Program-made: the position numbers and the translations under genes
Part shown: positions 61,327 through 64,000 of the stretch, one piece after another
Layout of the letters: the number at the start of each line of letters is the position of its first letter
Position numbering within the stretch: position 1 is the first letter of the stretch
Assembly: GCF_046614695.1 (NCBI RefSeq)
Contig: NZ_JBKKHQ010000014.1
Coordinates: 144,790 to 208,789 of the forward strand
Length of the DNA stretch: 64,000 bases
Direction: 5' to 3'
Source: Pokkaliibacter sp046614695
Lineage (GTDB): Bacteria; Pseudomonadota; Gammaproteobacteria; Pseudomonadales; Balneatricaceae
Notes under the pieces: generated by a model
What the model was told of the DNA's origin: nothing
The model's database searches: none
Seen by the model: only the letters and a program-made list of their open reading frames with translations

Positions 61327-62727
61327 ATGAACTCAGCGACTCGCAATGAAAATAGCCAATACGGCAAAGTAGCCAAAGCGATCATCACGCCTGAGGGAAA
61401 CATGGATGTGTTATCGCTGGCTGAAGTCCAGCGTTTGCAGGATCTTAGTGATGGTGGTATCCACCGGATTTTTCGTCTATGCAGCCTGGCAGTACTGAAT
61501 TGCGGCAGTGATCTGGATGATGCCGAAGAGGTGCTTAAGCGCTACTCGGATTTTGATATTCATGTGGTGCAGAAATATCGCGGCTTGAAACTGGAAATTG
61601 ACAACGCGCCTGCTCATGCCTTTGTGGATGGCGAAATGATTGTCGGTATTCGTGACAACCTCTTCGCGGTACTGCGTGACATCGTCTATACCCACGGGCA
61701 GATGCTGCCTGGCGGCAGTCTGGATGTGTCGGATTCTGAAGGCATTTCCAATGCTGTCTTTCAGATGCTTCGCCACGCGAATGCGTTCCATCCACGGGTG
61801 AAACCCAACATTGTTGTGTGCTGGGGTGGTCACTCTATCGGGAAAGAGGAATATAACTACACCAAACGTGTCGGTTATGAATTAGGTCTTCGCCGTCTGA
61901 ATATTTGCACTGGCTGCGGGCCGGGTGCAATGAAAGGGCCAATGAAGGGCGCAAATCTGGCCCATGCCAAGCAGCGTGTTGTTGATGGTCGTTATATTGG
62001 CATTTCTGAGCCCGGCATTATCGCGGCTGAGTCGCCAAACCCGATAGTTAACGAACTGATCATCATGCCTGATATCGAAAAGCGCCTGGAAGCTTTCGTG
62101 CGCCTTGGGCATGGTATCGTTGTTTTCCCCGGAGGAGTGGGTACCGCAGAAGAAATTCTTTATTTGTTGGGAATTCTGCTGCATCCGAAGAATGAAGACG
62201 TTCCTTTCCCGTTGGTGTTTACCGGCCCACGATCTGCTGCCGCCTATTTTGAGCAGATTGACGCGTTCATTGCCTCTACGCTGGGAGAAAAGGCCCGTTC
62301 TCGCTATCAGATTATTGTGGATGATCCGGCTGAAGCCGCGCGCGTTATGAAAGAGGGGATGTCCAGGGTTACAGAGTTCCGCAAGCAATGTAGTGATGCC
62401 TATCATTTTAACTGGGCGTTGCACATTGATGAGCAGTTCCAGCAGCCCTTCGAACCCAGTCATGAAAATATGGCAGCCTTGAACCTGCATCGAGATCAGG
62501 AATCCTGGCAGTTGGCGGCTAATCTTCGCCGGGCAATGTCAGGCATCGTTGCTGGTAACGTAAAGGCCAACGGTATTCAGGCCATCAAGCAGCACGGCCC
62601 CTACAAAATCAGTGGAGACAGTGCGCTGATGGCCGAGCTGGATGAGCTTCTGCAATCCTTCGTTGGTCAAAAGCGTATGAAAATCAATGCGGATGAGTAC
62701 ACACCCTGCTATCAGGTCATTCGCTAA
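61327..62727 (+). CDS. ppnN: pyrimidine/purine nucleotide 5'-monophosphate nucleosidase PpnN (YgdH)
   Basis: 466 residues from ATG 61327, which has AAGGGGG upstream; an earlier in-frame start at 61309 lies before that site. An N-terminal DUF4478-type region is followed by a LOG/lysine-decarboxylase-like Rossmann domain with PGGVGTAEEILYLLG (about 265-280) and a C-terminal DUF3412-type domain. PpnN cleaves nucleoside monophosphates to base and ribose-5-phosphate and is stimulated by (p)ppGpp in E. coli (454 residues). Confidence 0.94.
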   Translation: MNSATRNENSQYGKVAKAIITPEGNMDVLSLAEVQRLQDLSDGGIHRIFRLCSLAVLNCGSDLDDAEEVLKRYSDFDIHVVQKYRGLKLEIDNAPAHAFVDGEMIVGIRDNLFAVLRDIVYTHGQMLPGGSLDVSDSEGISNAVFQMLRHANAFHPRVKPNIVVCWGGHSIGKEEYNYTKRVGYELGLRRLNICTGCGPGAMKGPMKGANLAHAKQRVVDGRYIGISEPGIIAAESPNPIVNELIIMPDIEKRLEAFVRLGHGIVVFPGGVGTAEEILYLLGILLHPKNEDVPFPLVFTGPRSAAAYFEQIDAFIASTLGEKARSRYQIIVDDPAEAARVMKEGMSRVTEFRKQCSDAYHFNWALHIDEQFQQPFEPSHENMAALNLHRDQESWQLAANLRRAMSGIVAGNVKANGIQAIKQHGPYKISGDSALMAELDELLQSFVGQKRMKINADEYTPCYQVIR

Positions 62728-62758
62728 GGCGGTTCTGACAGAGCAATTCCTTCTCTTG

Positions 62759-62795
62759 AAAAAGCCCTGGTAACTACCGGGGCTTTTTGGTTTTT
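62759..62795 (+). terminator. Rho-independent terminator of ppnN
   Basis: A 14-bp stem (62759-62772 with 62775-62788, one G-U pair) followed by GGTTTTT. Confidence 0.88.
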
Positions 62796-62845
62796 GTCTG
62801 ACTCGAAAAAGCTGGCGTACTTTGATCGGTCTTTTTGATGAGCTT

Positions 62846-62859
62846 GGTACTTAAGTACC
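62846..62859. promoter_or_regulatory. 14-bp perfect palindrome upstream of the adhesin gene
   Basis: GGTACTTAAGTACC, 70 bp before the adhesin start codon. It is a candidate operator for a dimeric regulator; no known binding site is claimed. Confidence 0.45.
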
Positions 62860-62928
62860 TTGAGTAGTTTTTTGCCCTGCGCTTTATTGTGCAGTAAGCC
62901 AAACGAACTCTCAGTGGAGGAGCGCATC

Positions 62929-64000
62929 ATGGCAACTGAAATCGGTCGCGTTACAGCAGTTATGGGTCAAGTCACCGTCAGAACTCCTGAAGGTGAAGTT
63001 AAAACACTCGCTATGGGCGATATCATCAACATGAATGATATGGTTCAGACCGGTCCTGGGGCGACAGTTGTTATCAGCTTCAACAACGGTTCCCAGATGG
63101 CTTTGGGCGAGAGTGATGCCGCCCTGCTGGATAGCACCGTGATTCCTGCCGATGGGCAGCCAATGGTTGCAGGTGACATGATTGATGACGGTAGTCAGGC
63201 AAGCATGGCTCAGACAGCCGCGGCTCCGGGCGCTGATAACATGTCCTCCATTGATGCAATCCAGCAGGCGATCCTGGCGGGTGTTGACCCTACCCAGGTT
63301 CTTGAAGCTACTGCCGCAGGTGGTGCACCAGCTGCTGGAGCCCCAGGCACTGACGGCGGTGGTTTCACTGTTGTGACCATTGACCGCCTTGGTCTTGAGT
63401 CCACTCCTGAAGCAGGCTTTGATACCACTGGACCGGCAGCGGCCACCACTGATGATACTACTCAGGTAACAGCGGCTGATCCTGTTGTCGTTGCAGCAGC
63501 AGACCCTGTTGATGCGCTGGTATCCATTTCCGGTCCAGACAATATTGCCGAGGGTAGCACTGGCACCTTCACCCTGACGCTGGATCAAACGCCAACCACT
63601 GATGTCGTGGTTCAGCTGACTTATTCCGGTACTGCGACAGATGGTTCTGACTACACAGCGGTGACCTCTGTCACTATTCCAGCCGGCTCTAACTCCGCGA
63701 CATTTGATCTGACTACGATCGATGACAACCTGGCCGAAGGCAGCGAAGACCTGACCATCAGTATCGGCACCGTCACCGGCGGTGGTTTTAATACTGTGGG
63801 TGCTTCCGGCACTGATGGCAGTATTACTACGAATATTGTCGATGAAGATCCTGCCACCGATCCTACTCCTCAAAATACTGAGGTTAGTATTACTGGCCCC
63901 GACTCAATTGTTGAGGGGCAGACCGGCACCTTCACCGTGACCCTGAGCCAGACCCCGACCACCGACGTCACCGTCCAGCTGACCTACAGCGGCACCGCGA
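62929..64000 (+). CDS. LapA-type giant adhesin, N-terminal part (runs off the window)
   Basis: 357 residues are visible with no stop. The N-terminal retention module (about 1-125: GRVTAVMGQVTVRTPEGEV, FNNGSQMALGESDAALLD) is followed by TAAG at 128-131, the site cut by the periplasmic protease LapG between the alanines. After a low-complexity Ala/Thr/Asp linker, Calx-beta repeats begin at V198 and V319, a 121-residue period (VSISGPDNIAEGSTGTF and VSITGPDSIVEGQTGTF). Such proteins stay threaded in an outer-membrane TolC-type pore and release on LapG cleavage, controlled by c-di-GMP through LapD. GGAGG precedes the ATG. LapD, LapG and the export genes are not in the window. Confidence 0.9.
   Translation, partial: MATEIGRVTAVMGQVTVRTPEGEVKTLAMGDIINMNDMVQTGPGATVVISFNNGSQMALGESDAALLDSTVIPADGQPMVAGDMIDDGSQASMAQTAAAPGADNMSSIDAIQQAILAGVDPTQVLEATAAGGAPAAGAPGTDGGGFTVVTIDRLGLESTPEAGFDTTGPAAATTDDTTQVTAADPVVVAAADPVDALVSISGPDNIAEGSTGTFTLTLDQTPTTDVVVQLTYSGTATDGSDYTAVTSVTIPAGSNSATFDLTTIDDNLAEGSEDLTISIGTVTGGGFNTVGASGTDGSITTNIVDEDPATDPTPQNTEVSITGPDSIVEGQTGTFTVTLSQTPTTDVTVQLTYSGTA

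Noticed and set aside
62911..63873. 320-codon minus-strand frame opposite the adhesin gene
   Set aside because: It arises from the repetitive Thr/Asp/Gly coding of the adhesin. The plus-strand frame has a ribosome binding site, a retention module and Calx-beta repeats.
1..64000. Type III secretion apparatus genes, tRNA genes, CRISPR arrays, prophage or intact insertion sequences
   Set aside because: None was recognised on either strand, although the AvrE-like gene made me look for secretion genes in particular.

Overview
The window is a chromosomal segment from a gammaproteobacterium, most likely of the Oceanospirillales/Pseudomonadales grade. Three things suggest this. The housekeeping gene order (degS/algW-type protease, zapE, rplM-rpsI, petABC, sspAB, BON lipoprotein, SIS protein, yraN, lpoA, rsmI, rnpB, mraZ...ftsZ, lpxC, secA, argJ, mutT-thiE) runs parallel to the order known from Pseudomonas. 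MurE carries the meso-DAP signature DNPR. A dadR-dadA-ridA-alr catabolic cluster is present. The genus cannot be fixed from this sequence alone.

Layout. 1-2169: periplasmic DegS/AlgW-like protease (minus) divergent from a Nif3-family protein (plus). 2183-7993: one very large minus-strand gene for an AvrE/DspE-family type III effector, with a candidate HrpL-type hrp box about 130 bp upstream. It sits alone between conserved housekeeping genes, with no secretion apparatus or chaperone gene in the window. 8284-11025: yhcB/zapG, zapE and the rplM-rpsI ribosomal operon. 11136-14881: petABC (cytochrome bc1) and sspA-sspB. 14945-18306: minus-strand lpoA-yraN-diaA-dolP envelope/replication operon. 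18355-19625: rsmI and the RNase P RNA gene rnpB.

19724-37713: a complete division and cell wall (dcw) cluster, mraZ-rsmH-ftsL-ftsI-murE-murF-mraY-murD-ftsW-murG-murC-ddl-ftsQ-ftsA-ftsZ-lpxC, with most junctions overlapping. It is headed by a good sigma-70 promoter and about eight 8-11 bp spaced TGG boxes for the repressor MraZ. 37849-43102: secA, argJ, a Nudix-ThiE fusion and yheU. 43126-48401: a minus-strand run of tRNA-modification, CBS, cyclophilin, YciI, YciB, YqcC and SH3/coiled-coil genes. 48585-53426: the stress operon yeaG(prkA)-yeaH-ycgB(spoVR), with a sigma-54-type promoter and a perfect 17-bp palindrome upstream. 54160-57726: Lrp-type regulator divergent from dadA-ridA-alr (D-/L-alanine catabolism). 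57883-62727: malate:quinone oxidoreductase, a CobB sirtuin, an EI24/CysZ-like membrane protein and the nucleotidase PpnN. 62929-64000: the 5' end of a LapA-type giant adhesin with a TAAG LapG-cleavage motif and Calx-beta repeats, cut by the window edge.

The most notable features are the solitary AvrE-family effector with its possible hrp box, the sigma-54/palindrome arrangement before yeaG, a 30-codon ORF that overlaps the secA start, a 62-bp homopurine octamer repeat, and the MraZ operator array that runs into the mraZ start codon. No tRNA gene, CRISPR array or intact insertion sequence was recognised.
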